Shown piece after piece: positions 8,157-16,837 of a stretch of 50,422 bases of DNA. Positions within the stretch are counted from its first letter, which is position 1. Every line of letters starts with the position of its first letter. The notes under the pieces were generated by a model. The model did not search any database. It was not told where the DNA came from and worked only from the letters and a program-made list of their open reading frames with translations. The stretch is from Parageobacillus thermantarcticus. GTDB taxonomy: Bacteria; Bacillota; Bacilli; Bacillales; Anoxybacillaceae. A program made the position numbers and the translations under genes. The DNA is taken from the NCBI RefSeq assembly GCF_900111865.1, contig NZ_FOJS01000023.1, positions 1-50,422 of the forward strand, in the 5' to 3' direction.

Positions 8157-8189
8157 ATTATTTAAAAAATTAAATAATTATATTATAAT
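8157..8189 (+). promoter_or_regulatory. Promoter of the ama operon with an overlapping AT-rich palindrome
   Basis: A perfect -10 TATAAT (8184-8189) lies 17 bases after a weak -35 TTTAAA (8161-8166). A 9-bp inverted repeat, ATTATTTAA (8157-8165) / TTAAATAAT (8170-8178), covers the -35 and spacer, a typical position for a repressor operator. The regulator is unknown; the protein encoded just upstream is the obvious candidate. Confidence 0.55.
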
Positions 8190-8242
8190 TAAGGTCATAA
8201 CCGAAATTCATCCGTAAATCATATGAGGAAAGGAGGAACGAA

Positions 8243-9472
8243 ATGATTAATGAAGATCGGCTTTGGAACCGCTTGTTAGAATTAGGAAACATCGGGAAGC
8301 AGCCTTCCGGAGGGATTACCCGCTTATCGTTTACAAAGGAAGAACGCGCTGCAAAGGAAAAAGTCGCTTCTTACATGAAAGAAGCAGGGCTTGCTGTATA
8401 TGAAGATGCCGTCGGCAATTTAATTGGACGCAAAGAAGGAAAAGAAAAAGACGCACCTGTCGTGCTCGTCGGGTCGCACATTGACTCGGTTTACAACGGG
8501 GGAATGTTTGACGGCCCGCTCGGGGTACTTGCCGCTGTGGAAGTATTGCAGACAATGAATGAACTTGGGGTGGAAACAACGCACCCGATTGAAGTCGTTG
8601 CCTTTACCGATGAAGAAGGAGCGCGCTTTAGTTACGGGATGCTCGGCAGCCGCGGGATGGCGGGAACATTGTCGGAGGAAGAACTTGTTCATCAAGACAA
8701 ACACGGAGTTTCGATTGCGGACGCGATGAAAGAAGCGGGGCTTAACCCTAGCGAAATCGCCAAGGCGGCGCGGCGCAAAGGATCGGTGAAAGCATATGTC
8801 GAGTTGCATATTGAACAAGGTCGCGTGCTCGAAGAAGCGAATCTTCCCGTCGGAATTGTCACAGGGATCGCCGGGCTCGTATGGGCGAAATTTACGATCG
8901 AAGGAAAAGCGGAACACGCCGGGGCGACGCCAATGCCAATTCGCCGCGATCCGCTTGTTGCCGCGGCGCAGATCATTCAAGTGATCGAGCAAGAAGCGAA
9001 AAAAACGGGAACGACCGTTGGCACTGTTGGACAAATGCAGGTGTTTCCAGGAGGAATTAACGTCATTCCGGAGCGGGTCGAGTTTTCCTTAGATTTGCGG
9101 GATTTGGACGCGGCGGTGCGCGATAACGTATTGCAGTCGATTATCGAACGAGCGCAACAAATTGGCAACGAGCGAAACGTGAAAGTTACTGTCGAGCTAT
9201 TGCAGGAGATGCCTCCAGTATTATGCTCTGAACTTGTGCAAAACGCGGCCAAAGAGGCATGCCAGAAGCTTGGGTTTGATGTTTTCACACTTCCGAGCGG
9301 CGCTTCCCATGACGGAGTGCAGCTTGCCGGGCTTTGCCCGATTGGGATGATTTTTGTTCGCTCGAAAGATGGAGTCAGCCATAGCCCAGAGGAATGGAGT
9401 TCGAAGGAGGACTGCGCGGCCGGAGCGAATGTTTTGTATCATACGGTGCTATGTTTGGCGACGAAAGAATAA
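8243..9472 (+). CDS. amaB: N-carbamoyl-L-amino acid hydrolase (M20/M28-type zinc amidase)
   Basis: A 409-residue metal-dependent hydrolase that removes the carbamoyl group from N-carbamoyl-L-amino acids to give free amino acid, CO2 and ammonia. The metal-site motifs are visible: GSHIDSV (His79), GMFDGP (Asp90), FTDEEGARF (Glu124/Glu125), VELHIEQG (near 190) and SGASHDG near residue 355. Length and motif positions fit the L-N-carbamoylase AmaB described from G. stearothermophilus; closely related ureidoglycolate/allantoate amidohydrolases cannot be fully excluded. The start follows AAAGGAGGAACGAA. It is followed 23 bases later by the aminoacylase gene, the amaB-amaA pairing known from that organism. 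Confidence 0.9.
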   Translation: MINEDRLWNRLLELGNIGKQPSGGITRLSFTKEERAAKEKVASYMKEAGLAVYEDAVGNLIGRKEGKEKDAPVVLVGSHIDSVYNGGMFDGPLGVLAAVEVLQTMNELGVETTHPIEVVAFTDEEGARFSYGMLGSRGMAGTLSEEELVHQDKHGVSIADAMKEAGLNPSEIAKAARRKGSVKAYVELHIEQGRVLEEANLPVGIVTGIAGLVWAKFTIEGKAEHAGATPMPIRRDPLVAAAQIIQVIEQEAKKTGTTVGTVGQMQVFPGGINVIPERVEFSLDLRDLDAAVRDNVLQSIIERAQQIGNERNVKVTVELLQEMPPVLCSELVQNAAKEACQKLGFDVFTLPSGASHDGVQLAGLCPIGMIFVRSKDGVSHSPEEWSSKEDCAAGANVLYHTVLCLATKE

Positions 9473-9495
9473 ACGACAAAAAGGGGGAAGAACGC

Positions 9496-10680
9496 ATGAC
9501 AAACGAAGAAATTAAACGGCTTGTCAATGAAGTGAAAGAGGAAGTGATTGCATGGCGCCGCCATTTGCATGCGAATCCAGAGTTATCCTTTCAAGAAGAA
9601 AAAACGGCGCAGTTTGTTTATGATACGTTGCAATCGTTTGGGAACCTGGAACTTTCGCGGCCGACTAAAACAAGCGTGATGGCGCGGCTGATCGGGAATC
9701 AGCCGGGGAGAGTGGTGGCGATTCGCGCCGATATGGACGCGCTTCCGATTCAAGAGGAAAACACGTTTGCATTTGCTTCGAAAAATCCGGGCGTAATGCA
9801 TGCGTGCGGGCATGACGGGCATACGGCGATGCTTTTAGGAACGGCGAAAATTCTTTCTAAATTGCGCGATCAAATCAAAGGGGAAGTCCGTTTTCTTTTC
9901 CAGCACGCCGAAGAATTGTTCCCAGGCGGAGCGGAAGAAATGGTGCAAGCCGGCGTGATGGATGGCGTCGATGTCGTCATTGGCACTCATCTTTGGTCAC
10001 CGTTGGAAGTTGGCAAGATTGGGATTGTGTACGGCCCGATGATGGCAGCCCCAGACCGCTTTTTCATTCGGATTCATGGAAAAGGCGGGCATGCCGCTTT
10101 GCCGCATCAAACGATTGATGCGATTGCGATCGGCGCCCAAGTGGTAACTAATTTGCAGTATATCGTATCACGCAACACGGACCCTCTTGAGCCGCTCGTT
10201 GTTTCGGTGACGCAATTCGTTGCGGGGACGACGCATAACATTATCCCCGGAAGCGTGGAAATTCAAGGAACAGTGCGCAGTTTTGATGAAACATTAAGGA
10301 AAAACGTGCCGAAATTAATGGAACGGATTGTTAAAGGCATTACCGAAGCGCACGGTGCGACGTATGAATTTGCATTTGAATACGGTTATCGACCGGTCAT
10401 TAACAATGACGAGGTTACTCGCGTGATTGAGGAAACGGTGCGCGAAGTGTTTGGCAAAGAAGCGGTTGATCATATGAAGCCAAATATGGGTGGTGAAGAT
10501 TTTTCCGCTTTCATGCAAAAAGCGCCGGGAAGCTTCTTTTATGTTGGCGCTGGCAATAAAGAAAAAGGCATCATCTATCCGCATCACCATCCGCGTTTTA
10601 CGATCGATGAAGACGCATTGGAAATCGGCGTGCGCCTGTTTGTCCATGCGGCATTAAAATTATTGGCGGGAGCGTCATAA
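9496..10680 (+). CDS. amaA: N-acyl-L-amino acid amidohydrolase (aminoacylase, M20 family)
   Basis: A 394-residue M20-family amidohydrolase that deacylates N-acyl-L-amino acids. Typical motifs are present: RRHLHANPELSF at the N terminus, RADMDALPIQEE, the metal-binding MHACGHDGHTAM near residue 100, FQHAEELFPGGA with the catalytic Glu pair, and MGGEDFSAF near the C terminus. The frame is open from 9394, but the ATG at 9496 follows AAGGGGGAAG and gives family length. Sitting directly after amaB and before a DUF3311/symporter pair, it suggests uptake and hydrolysis of modified amino acids. The gene appears intact. Confidence 0.9.
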   Translation: MTNEEIKRLVNEVKEEVIAWRRHLHANPELSFQEEKTAQFVYDTLQSFGNLELSRPTKTSVMARLIGNQPGRVVAIRADMDALPIQEENTFAFASKNPGVMHACGHDGHTAMLLGTAKILSKLRDQIKGEVRFLFQHAEELFPGGAEEMVQAGVMDGVDVVIGTHLWSPLEVGKIGIVYGPMMAAPDRFFIRIHGKGGHAALPHQTIDAIAIGAQVVTNLQYIVSRNTDPLEPLVVSVTQFVAGTTHNIIPGSVEIQGTVRSFDETLRKNVPKLMERIVKGITEAHGATYEFAFEYGYRPVINNDEVTRVIEETVREVFGKEAVDHMKPNMGGEDFSAFMQKAPGSFFYVGAGNKEKGIIYPHHHPRFTIDEDALEIGVRLFVHAALKLLAGAS

Positions 10681-10721
10681 CAGCTTCCGCTTCCTAATTA
10701 TTCTACGGGGAGGAAACAAAG

Positions 10722-10922
10722 ATGAAAGGAATTCGCTGGCTGATGGTGCTGCCGTTTCTTGGCATACTCGGCGGCATCCCGTTTGCCAATAAAGTGACTC
10801 CATATGTGCTTGGCATGCCGTTTATTCTCTTTTGGCTTGTTGCTTGGGTGATCATTACTTCCATCATCATGGCGGTTGTCTACCGCTTTGATCCGGACGT
10901 GCGGGAGGAGGAGCGTACATGA
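10722..10922 (+). CDS. DUF3311 small membrane protein
   Basis: A 66-residue protein with two hydrophobic segments (about residues 7-22 and 29-52) and a charged C-terminal tail. DUF3311 proteins are usually encoded directly before a sodium:solute symporter and are thought to be its small partner; here the stop overlaps the symporter start by 4 bases (ATGA), which fits. The start follows GGGGAGGAAACAAAG. Its partner is truncated (see next entry), so it may no longer have a function. Confidence 0.82.
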   Translation: MKGIRWLMVLPFLGILGGIPFANKVTPYVLGMPFILFWLVAWVIITSIIMAVVYRFDPDVREEERT

Positions 10923-11777
10923 ATGCGGCGCTGGTGATTATTTTCGCTTTCCTTTTGCTTTCCCTCTACTTAGGGGTGCAAGCGCGCAAAGGAAAAGATA
11001 TGAACTTGGAACAGTGGACGGTCGGCGGACGCGGGTTTGGCACGATCTTTGTCTTTCTTCTTATGGCCGGCGAAATTTATACGACATTTACCTTTTTGGG
11101 AGGAAGCGGCTGGGCCTACGGTAAAGGCGGGCCGACGTTTTACATCATAGCGTACGGCTGCTTGGCATATGTACTATCATATTGGATGCTTCCGAAAGTA
11201 TGGAAATATGCGAAGGAACATGAACTGATGTCCCAGTCCGATTTTTTTGTCAGCAAATACAACAGCCCGCTGTTAGGTGTGCTCGTTTCTTTAGTTGGTG
11301 TAGTTGCGTTGATTCCGTATTTGGTGCTGCAGCTAAAAGGATTAGGAATTATCGTTTCCCAAGCTTCGTATGGCACGATTTCGCCAGCAGCGGCGATTTG
11401 GATCGGCGTTCTTGCCGTTACAGTGTATGTGACGATTTCGGGAATTCATGGCTCGGCATGGACGGCGGTTGTCAAAGATGCGATGATTCTTGTTGTCGCT
11501 GTATTTCTAGGCATTTATCTTCCATTCCATTATTACGGCGGGATTCAGCCGATGTTTGAAGCGATTGAAAAAGCCAAACCAGGCTTTCTCGCCTTGCCGG
11601 ACAAAGGCATGAGCGTGTCTTGGTTTATTTCGACCGTACTGTTGACAGTGCTTGGCTTTTATATGTGGCCGCATACGTTCGGTTCGATTTATTCGGCGAA
11701 AAGCGCCAATGTTTTTCGGAAAAATGCGATAATTTTACCAATTTATCAATTGGTGCTGCTGTTTGTCTTTTTGCTTC
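10919..11777 (+). pseudogene. Sodium:solute symporter, 3' truncated
   Basis: The first ~286 residues read as a normal SSS-family symporter: N-terminal TM segment, the EQWTVGGRGFG stretch, IYTTFTFLGGSGWAYGKGG, and the GFYMWPHTFGSIYSAKSANVFRKNA region. Family members run to about 480-500 residues with 12-13 TM segments. After IILPIYQLVLLFVF the similarity stops: the next codons pass through a convergent terminator and the antisense of the P60 gene, and the frame closes only at 12097. A deletion or rearrangement therefore removed the 3' half, with the breakpoint near 11770-11790. No insertion sequence is seen at the junction. The product is unlikely to transport. Confidence 0.8.
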
Positions 11778-11793
11778 AAACAGGAGAAAGAAG

Positions 11794-11831
11794 AAAAGGA
11801 GACATGAGCCGAAACATTCATGTCTCCTTTT
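11794..11831. terminator. Terminator at the truncated-symporter / P60 junction
   Basis: A perfect 14-bp stem AAAAGGAGACATGA (11794-11807) / TCATGTCTCCTTTT (11818-11831) with a 10-base loop. On the minus strand it follows the P60 stop by a few bases and leads into TTTTCTTCTTT, so it ends the minus-strand operon. On the plus strand it also leads into T-rich sequence, so it may act both ways. Confidence 0.85.
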
Positions 11832-11843
11832 TAAGTTTTTCTA

Positions 11844-12851
11844 TTATTTGTGGATATATCTTCTTGCGCCGGCGAACTCTTCGCCATAGCCTGGGGCGCG
11901 GTAATCATCAATGCGTACGGTTGTACTCGAGTTTGGCGAGTGGATCATTTTGCCGTTGCCGATATACATGCCGACGTGGTGGACTCTTCCTTTTCCGTTA
12001 TTATACGCAAAGAAAAGAAGATCGCCCAGTTGCAACTCGCTTTCTGGGACAGGTGTACCGAATTGGGCCTGTACGGACGAATCGCGGGGAATGGTGATAC
12101 CGTGCGCTTTATAAATCGTATGGGTAAACCCGGAGCAGTCAAATCCAAACCCAGATGTTCCTGCCCATAAATAAGGTAAGCCTAAAAACTGTTTTGCAGT
12201 CTTTACTAAATCTTCTCCAGTTGGTGCCGGAATGTCTGCTTCCGTCCGGAAAATTTGGACATCCTCTTTTTTCAGCCATTTGGCGCCATCGCTCGGCGTC
12301 ATTACTTTGACTGCGTTTTTGGTTGAGTGAATCACAGGAAGGCGAGTGTTAAAGCTGATTTCCATAAATTTATGGCTTCCTTTCGGGTCTTTGTAAAGCC
12401 ATGCAGTTGGTGAAGTGACTTGGGCAAATGGGTTCGATTGAAATTGTGCAAATGCGTTTCCTTTAGTCAGTTGGCGAATCGGCATCCAGCCGGGATATCC
12501 AAGCGGATGGCGAGGAGTCGGCTGGCCATGTACGACGACTTTCGCCCAATCTCCCCGTTTTTCTAGTATCGTGACTTTCATGCCGTATAACGCTTGTGTT
12601 TCGAGATTTCCTACTAACCATAGTTTTTCTTCGTACGCCATGCTTTTTGTCCACTCCCACATATCAACCGGGTTGGATAGCGATGGGCTGTCAATGTCTC
12701 TTGCAATGTTCGGCTTTGTCCAAAGCGTTGCGACAGAGACGTCAACATAAGCCGTTTCATCATTGCTCGTTTTGGCATTTACAGGTGAAAGAAAGAAGAA
12801 CATCATACAGAAGCAAAGGAATGCGGTGAAGCACCTTTTCCATTTTTTCAT
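11844..12851 (-). CDS. Secreted NlpC/P60 cell-wall peptidase, YkfC-like
   Basis: A 335-residue C40-family peptidase expected to cut the gamma-D-glutamyl bond of murein peptides. A signal peptide is visible (KKWKR, then a hydrophobic run, cut near VNA-KT, residues 1-27). Residues ~35-215 form SH3b-like repeats (SVATLWTKP, GYPGWMP, TAWLYKD). The NlpC/P60 domain occupies ~225-335 with the catalytic Cys in FGFDCSGFTH, His in RVHHVGMYIG and a following His/Asn in MIHSPNSS. The ATG follows AAAGGAG placed in the tail of the epimerase gene, so the two are cotranscribed. Neighbouring a dipeptide epimerase supports a role in L-Ala-D-Glu peptide scavenging, as in the ykf operon of B. subtilis. Confidence 0.9.
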   Translation of the reverse strand: MKKWKRCFTAFLCFCMMFFFLSPVNAKTSNDETAYVDVSVATLWTKPNIARDIDSPSLSNPVDMWEWTKSMAYEEKLWLVGNLETQALYGMKVTILEKRGDWAKVVVHGQPTPRHPLGYPGWMPIRQLTKGNAFAQFQSNPFAQVTSPTAWLYKDPKGSHKFMEISFNTRLPVIHSTKNAVKVMTPSDGAKWLKKEDVQIFRTEADIPAPTGEDLVKTAKQFLGLPYLWAGTSGFGFDCSGFTHTIYKAHGITIPRDSSVQAQFGTPVPESELQLGDLLFFAYNNGKGRVHHVGMYIGNGKMIHSPNSSTTVRIDDYRAPGYGEEFAGARRYIHK

Positions 12852-12853
12852 GG

Positions 12854-13936
12854 CTAATCTCCTTTCTTAGTCATATAAGGAACATAACCAATCCCCGGCA
12901 AGTCAGGAACGTTAATTTCGCTTCCTTGAAAGAACGAATGGCTACTGTCATCGTCTATCCATAAAGGCGCGTCTAAATCGATTTTTGTAATGTTCGGATG
13001 GGCGATTGCTAAGTGGGCTGCTGCTAATACAGAAAGAGTTGGTTCCATCATGCTTCCGATCATGCATTCGATGCCGGCCGCCTCCGCTAGACTAGCAATC
13101 TTGTATGCTTCCTGTAATCCACCTGTTTTCATCAGCTTAATATTGATCAAATCGACCGCGTGATGACGGATCAGTTCTAGTGCATCTCGAGCCGAGAATA
13201 CACTTTCGTCCGCCATAATTGGTATGTTGACTCGTTCCCGGATAAACTGGAGGCCTTTTATGTCATGTTTAGAAACGGGCTGTTCAATAAATTCAATTGG
13301 AAGATGAAGTTGCTCTAGCGAATGAATGATTTTTACCGCATCTTTCGCCGTCCAGCCTTGATTAGCATCAATGCGAAGCGAAACGTTTGGCCCTACTTCT
13401 TCATAAATTCGTTCGATTCGTTCGATATCTTTTTTGGCTTCTTTTCCTACTTTGATTTTTAAAATCGAAAAACCTTTCTCTGTGACTTTTTTTGCGTCAT
13501 TGACCATTTCTTCTACATTATTTACGCTAATGGTCATATCGTTGACATGATGGTTCGTCTTTCCTCCGAATAATTGATAAAGCGGAATGTTTAGCAGTTT
13601 GCAAAGCGCATCGTACATGGCCATTTCTAATGCCGCTTTTGCGCTAGTATTTCCGACGCAGCTTGTTTGAACATCTTTATTGTTTTTTGCGATTTCTTCA
13701 ATTTCTCTGCCGATGATTTTAGGGATGAGTATATTTTCTAAAATACCTACAATTCCTTGTTTTGTTTCTCCTGTAATGGCTTCGGTTGGAACGGCGGCCC
13801 CATACCCTTTAGTTCCGTTGTCCAGCGTAATTTTTACGACGATGCTTTCCATTTGTGTAGCTGTCCGCAATGCTGTTTTAAAAGGTTTTATCAATGGGGT
13901 AGATTGCACGGCGATGGTTGCGTCTTTTATTTTCAT
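12854..13936 (-). CDS. ykfB: L-Ala-D/L-Glu dipeptide epimerase
   Basis: A 360-residue enolase-superfamily enzyme that interconverts L-Ala-D-Glu and L-Ala-L-Glu, letting murein peptides enter general metabolism. The muconate-lactonizing-subgroup motifs are visible: the KIKVGKE lysine pair (near residue 160), three metal ligands in RIDANQGW, EFIEQPV and ADESVF, and the second catalytic lysine in INIKLMKTGG. Specificity for Ala-Glu is inferred from the P60 neighbour and the overall look; other dipeptide epimerases are possible. It lies between the DUF819 gene and the P60 gene in one minus-strand operon; its start follows AAAGGATG. Confidence 0.88.
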   Translation of the reverse strand: MKIKDATIAVQSTPLIKPFKTALRTATQMESIVVKITLDNGTKGYGAAVPTEAITGETKQGIVGILENILIPKIIGREIEEIAKNNKDVQTSCVGNTSAKAALEMAMYDALCKLLNIPLYQLFGGKTNHHVNDMTISVNNVEEMVNDAKKVTEKGFSILKIKVGKEAKKDIERIERIYEEVGPNVSLRIDANQGWTAKDAVKIIHSLEQLHLPIEFIEQPVSKHDIKGLQFIRERVNIPIMADESVFSARDALELIRHHAVDLINIKLMKTGGLQEAYKIASLAEAAGIECMIGSMMEPTLSVLAAAHLAIAHPNITKIDLDAPLWIDDDSSHSFFQGSEINVPDLPGIGYVPYMTKKGD

Positions 13937-13954
13937 GAATAAACATCCTTTCCG

Positions 13955-15118
13955 TTACAGTGATGATAAAATATGAGCGGTGAGCAGTCCGTAATAGGTT
14001 CCAAGGAGATTACCTAGCAAAGCTGTCAATATGCCGACAGGAATGAGTGACTGATGATATGCGCCCGCAAGAATTGGAGTCGAAGCCACTCCGCCGATAT
14101 TTGCTAAAGAGGTTACCCCCATTGTAAATAGATCAAGTTTGCATACTTTTGCGATCATTAGCATTAATAATGCGTGAATCAAAAGGATAAGGAATCCCGA
14201 GACGATATAAATTGGAGCTTGGAACAATTGAGAAAAGTCTGCTTTCGATGCGATTAACGCGATGATCACATAAAGCATGACTTTCGATACGTCGTTGGAG
14301 CCAGGAATTTTCGCTGTCCTTGTCATCGCCAATAGTAAACCGATGACAGATGCGAATACAATCGTCCACGTCGATCCATTAAATACGGCTCCCACCTCAG
14401 GCAAAGCGTTTCCGATTTTCGTGCAAATCGTCGATAAAAGAATGCTGAATCCAAGCAAGACGATTAGTTCGGTAAATCCCATTTTTCCTTGATGATTTTC
14501 GGTTGTTGTTGCCACTTCGTCTGCAGCAACCGGGACTTCTATTGCTTTTGCTTTTGTCCAGCGATTGAATCGGTCAGCAAACGGCACAAGCCAAAACATA
14601 AACATAACCCAAATAGAATAGTTGACGGTGTCCATGATCAAAGCGTAGCCGAAAATGTTTTCCGGAACATCTAAAATTTTTTGTAGAATAACCATATTTG
14701 CCGACCCACCTGTCCAGCTGGAACTGAGCGCAGCAAAAGCCTTCCACGTATCTTTAGCGTAGAATTCTTTAAGTAACAGATACGTGACGGTAAACCCGAT
14801 AATAATGGTGAAAGATGCGGCAAAAAAAGTGAGAAGAATTTTTGGCCCCATTTTGATGATCTTTCGCAAATCGCAATGCAGAAGCATGAGAATGAGCATA
14901 GCAGGAAGCAATACATTTCTAACGGTATTGTACGTATTGTCGATTGAATCCGTTTTCCCGAAAACTCCAAATGTTTGCATCAGTGCGCCGCCGACATAAA
15001 TAAAAATAATGCCAGGGACGACTTTAAAAAGCTTGGATTTAGACTTTTGCTCCGCAAAAGCAATGAGCGCAACGTAAGCCAGCAAAATACTTAAATAAAC
15101 AACACCGTCTTGAATCAT
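13955..15118 (-). CDS. DUF819-family integral membrane protein (YjcL-like)
   Basis: A 387-residue membrane protein with about ten to twelve hydrophobic segments arranged in two halves, with a hydrophilic link near residues 195-215. The segments SSWTGGSANMVILQ and SLANIGGVASTPILAGAYH are the two conserved glycine-rich re-entrant-type motifs of the DUF819 family. The family is placed with secondary transporters, but its substrate is not established; the operon with an epimerase and a murein peptidase suggests a peptide or amino-acid transporter. The start follows AAGGAGGAG. A terminator-like hairpin separates it from the DUF3870 gene upstream. Confidence 0.85.
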   Translation of the reverse strand: MIQDGVVYLSILLAYVALIAFAEQKSKSKLFKVVPGIIFIYVGGALMQTFGVFGKTDSIDNTYNTVRNVLLPAMLILMLLHCDLRKIIKMGPKILLTFFAASFTIIIGFTVTYLLLKEFYAKDTWKAFAALSSSWTGGSANMVILQKILDVPENIFGYALIMDTVNYSIWVMFMFWLVPFADRFNRWTKAKAIEVPVAADEVATTTENHQGKMGFTELIVLLGFSILLSTICTKIGNALPEVGAVFNGSTWTIVFASVIGLLLAMTRTAKIPGSNDVSKVMLYVIIALIASKADFSQLFQAPIYIVSGFLILLIHALLMLMIAKVCKLDLFTMGVTSLANIGGVASTPILAGAYHQSLIPVGILTALLGNLLGTYYGLLTAHILSSL

Positions 15119-15148
15119 TGTTTCTCCTCCTTATCTAATAGGAAATGT

Positions 15149-15204
15149 AAAAAATATAAAAAACCCAGCAAATAGAGAGAAACAATCGCTCTATTCGCTG
15201 GGTT
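15149..15204 (-). terminator. Intra-operon terminator/attenuator after the DUF3870 gene
   Basis: On the minus strand a 16-bp stem with one mismatch (15162-15177 with 15189-15204, AACCCAGC.../...GCTGGGTT) starts right after the DUF3870 stop and is followed by TTTTTTATATTTTTT. Only 30 bases remain before the DUF819 gene's start, too little for a separate promoter, so the downstream genes probably depend on readthrough. Confidence 0.88.
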
Positions 15205-15552
15205 TCATCTGCGTGATGATGGTACAGATGAAGCAGCTGACGAAACGATATTTTGATATTTTAAGCTGGCGTTTTTAAAAGCGACGATTAGCGCTTTTTG
15301 CGAAGAGCCAAAATAACGAGTTTGAATTTCTTTTGTTACCGCGTCAATATCTAATATTGATCGACCGACAAGTAAACTTTTGATAAACGACTTTGTCAGT
15401 TCAATTGTCGCTGAACAATCTGCATCAACGATCATACCGTTTTCTTTATTGACCACTAATCCGATGAAAAATGCTTTATATTGCTGGGTAATAGGATTGT
15501 TGGAAGGCGCTTTCGCGTCTCCGATGATATATACAGTATTATTCTCAAACAT
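15205..15552 (-). CDS. DUF3870 protein
   Basis: A 115-residue protein recognised by the N-terminal pattern YIIGDAKAPSNNPITQQYKAFFIGLVVN and the central DADCSATIELTKSFIKSLLVG, which fit the DUF3870 family. Its function is not known. An ATG at 15552 with GGAGG six bases upstream is the likely start; a longer reading from 15591 would run through an inverted repeat. It is the first gene of the minus-strand operon and is followed by a strong terminator-like hairpin, so it may be made in excess of the peptidase genes. Confidence 0.78.
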   Translation of the reverse strand: MFENNTVYIIGDAKAPSNNPITQQYKAFFIGLVVNKENGMIVDADCSATIELTKSFIKSLLVGRSILDIDAVTKEIQTRYFGSSQKALIVAFKNASLKYQNIVSSAASSVPSSRR

Positions 15553-15577
15553 GCCAATCCTCCAACCAAATACAGCT

Positions 15578-15622
15578 ATTGCGAGGGGCATTTATGATGG
15601 ATTCATAAATGTTGCTCGCAAT
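15578..15622 (-). promoter_or_regulatory. Long inverted repeat in the leader of the DUF3870 operon
   Basis: Outer arms ATTGCGAG (15578-15585) / CTCGCAAT (15615-15622) and inner arms CATTTATGA (15589-15597) / TCATAAATG (15603-15611) form a 45-base structure with a small internal loop. It lies just after the promoter, so it could be an operator or an RNA hairpin covering the approach to the ribosome-binding site. Confidence 0.7.
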
Positions 15623-15642
15623 ATGTATTTGCCTTTAAATTA

Positions 15643-15671
15643 ATTTTACAAAAAAGTTAGAAAATAGTCAA
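15643..15671 (-). promoter_or_regulatory. Sigma-A promoter of the DUF3870 operon
   Basis: Minus strand: TTGACT (15666-15671), exactly 17 bases, then TAAAAT (15643-15648). This is close to consensus and is placed correctly for the minus-strand operon. The rest of 15623-15887 holds the divergent rbsK leader, in which I see no clear promoter. Confidence 0.8.
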
Positions 15672-15887
15672 CATTTTCGGAATTTTTTTCTTTTTCTATA
15701 AAGGTGATATGGTTATAACGGATGAGGATGTATGATACATAATTTTGATTTTTTATTATAGGAAAATATATCGCTTTATGGTATTTTTTACATAAAAACA
15801 AGAAAGCAGGACGCAAAAATAAAAAACGACTGCTTGCAGGAAAATTTTTAGGTGCATGAAATTGATCTATCAGAGGAGGGATAGCCA

Positions 15888-16778
15888 ATGACGAAAAAAC
15901 CAGTCATCACCGTGATCGGCAGCATCAACATGGATTTAGTGACAATCGCTTCCCGCTTTCCATCACAAGGAGAGACGATTTTAGGAGAGGCGTTTCATCT
16001 CGTTCCTGGCGGGAAAGGAGCTAACCAAGCGGTGGCGGCCGCGCGACTTGGCGCGGAAGTGCATATAATTGGGGCGGTTGGAACGGATGCGTTTGGAACA
16101 GAGCTTCTTCGCTCATTGGAGCGGGAAGGTGTTCATATCGATAATGTGAAACAGGTTACACATAGAGGTACTGGCATCGCTTCGATTACGATTTCGGAAC
16201 AAGATAACAGAATTATCGTTGTGCCGGGAGCGAATCATGCGCTTCGCCCAGATGATGTGGAGCAATGCGAAAAAATCATCGCCAGCAGCAACGTATGTGT
16301 ACTTCAACTGGAAATTCCGCTTTCCGTCGTTGAACGGGCGGTATTTTTAGCGAAAAAGCATGGCGTGCGCGTCATTTTAAATCCGGCGCCAGCGCATCCG
16401 TTGCCACAAAAACTCATCGAGCAGGTCGATTTTCTTACACCAAACGAACATGAGCGGGAGATTCTTTTTCAACAAGTGGATGCGAACGCGTTTGCCGATA
16501 AAGTGATCGTGACAGAGGGAGCACGCGGCGTGACGATTCGGAAAGGTGGAAAACAGATGCTTATACCTAGCTTTCGCGTTCCGGTCGTGGATACGACAGG
16601 AGCGGGAGATACATTCAACGGTGCGTTGGCGGTCGCGTTAAGCAAAGGAATGAGTTTGGAAGATGCATGTCGCTTTGCCAACGCCGCGGCCGCGCTGTCG
16701 GTGACGAAGCTAGGCGCGCAAGGTGGAATGCCGACGGAAGGAGAGGTAGAACGGTTTTTAAAAGAAAATGAAAAATAA
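15888..16778 (+). CDS. rbsK: Ribokinase
   Basis: A 296-residue PfkB-family sugar kinase that phosphorylates D-ribose to ribose 5-phosphate. Clear motifs are GSINMDLV at the N terminus (substrate binding), the LVPGGKGANQAVAAARLGA glycine-rich signature near residue 38, LNPAPAHPLP, and the C-terminal VDTTGAGDTFNGAL with the catalytic Asp near residue 240. The ATG follows AGAGGAGGGATAGCCA. No ribose transporter or RbsR is nearby, so this is a stand-alone copy; that fits salvage of ribose from nucleosides. Confidence 0.93.
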   Translation: MTKKPVITVIGSINMDLVTIASRFPSQGETILGEAFHLVPGGKGANQAVAAARLGAEVHIIGAVGTDAFGTELLRSLEREGVHIDNVKQVTHRGTGIASITISEQDNRIIVVPGANHALRPDDVEQCEKIIASSNVCVLQLEIPLSVVERAVFLAKKHGVRVILNPAPAHPLPQKLIEQVDFLTPNEHEREILFQQVDANAFADKVIVTEGARGVTIRKGGKQMLIPSFRVPVVDTTGAGDTFNGALAVALSKGMSLEDACRFANAAAALSVTKLGAQGGMPTEGEVERFLKENEK

Positions 16779-16837
16779 TTCGTGTACAATATTAAATATG
16801 TGGTAGTTTCATAAATAAAAAAGTTAGGTGACAATAG

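Noticed and set aside
11778-12097. Continuation of the symporter frame as a novel C-terminal domain
   Set aside because: The extra residues are antisense to a well-supported peptidase gene and to a terminator, so they reflect a junction and not a real fusion.
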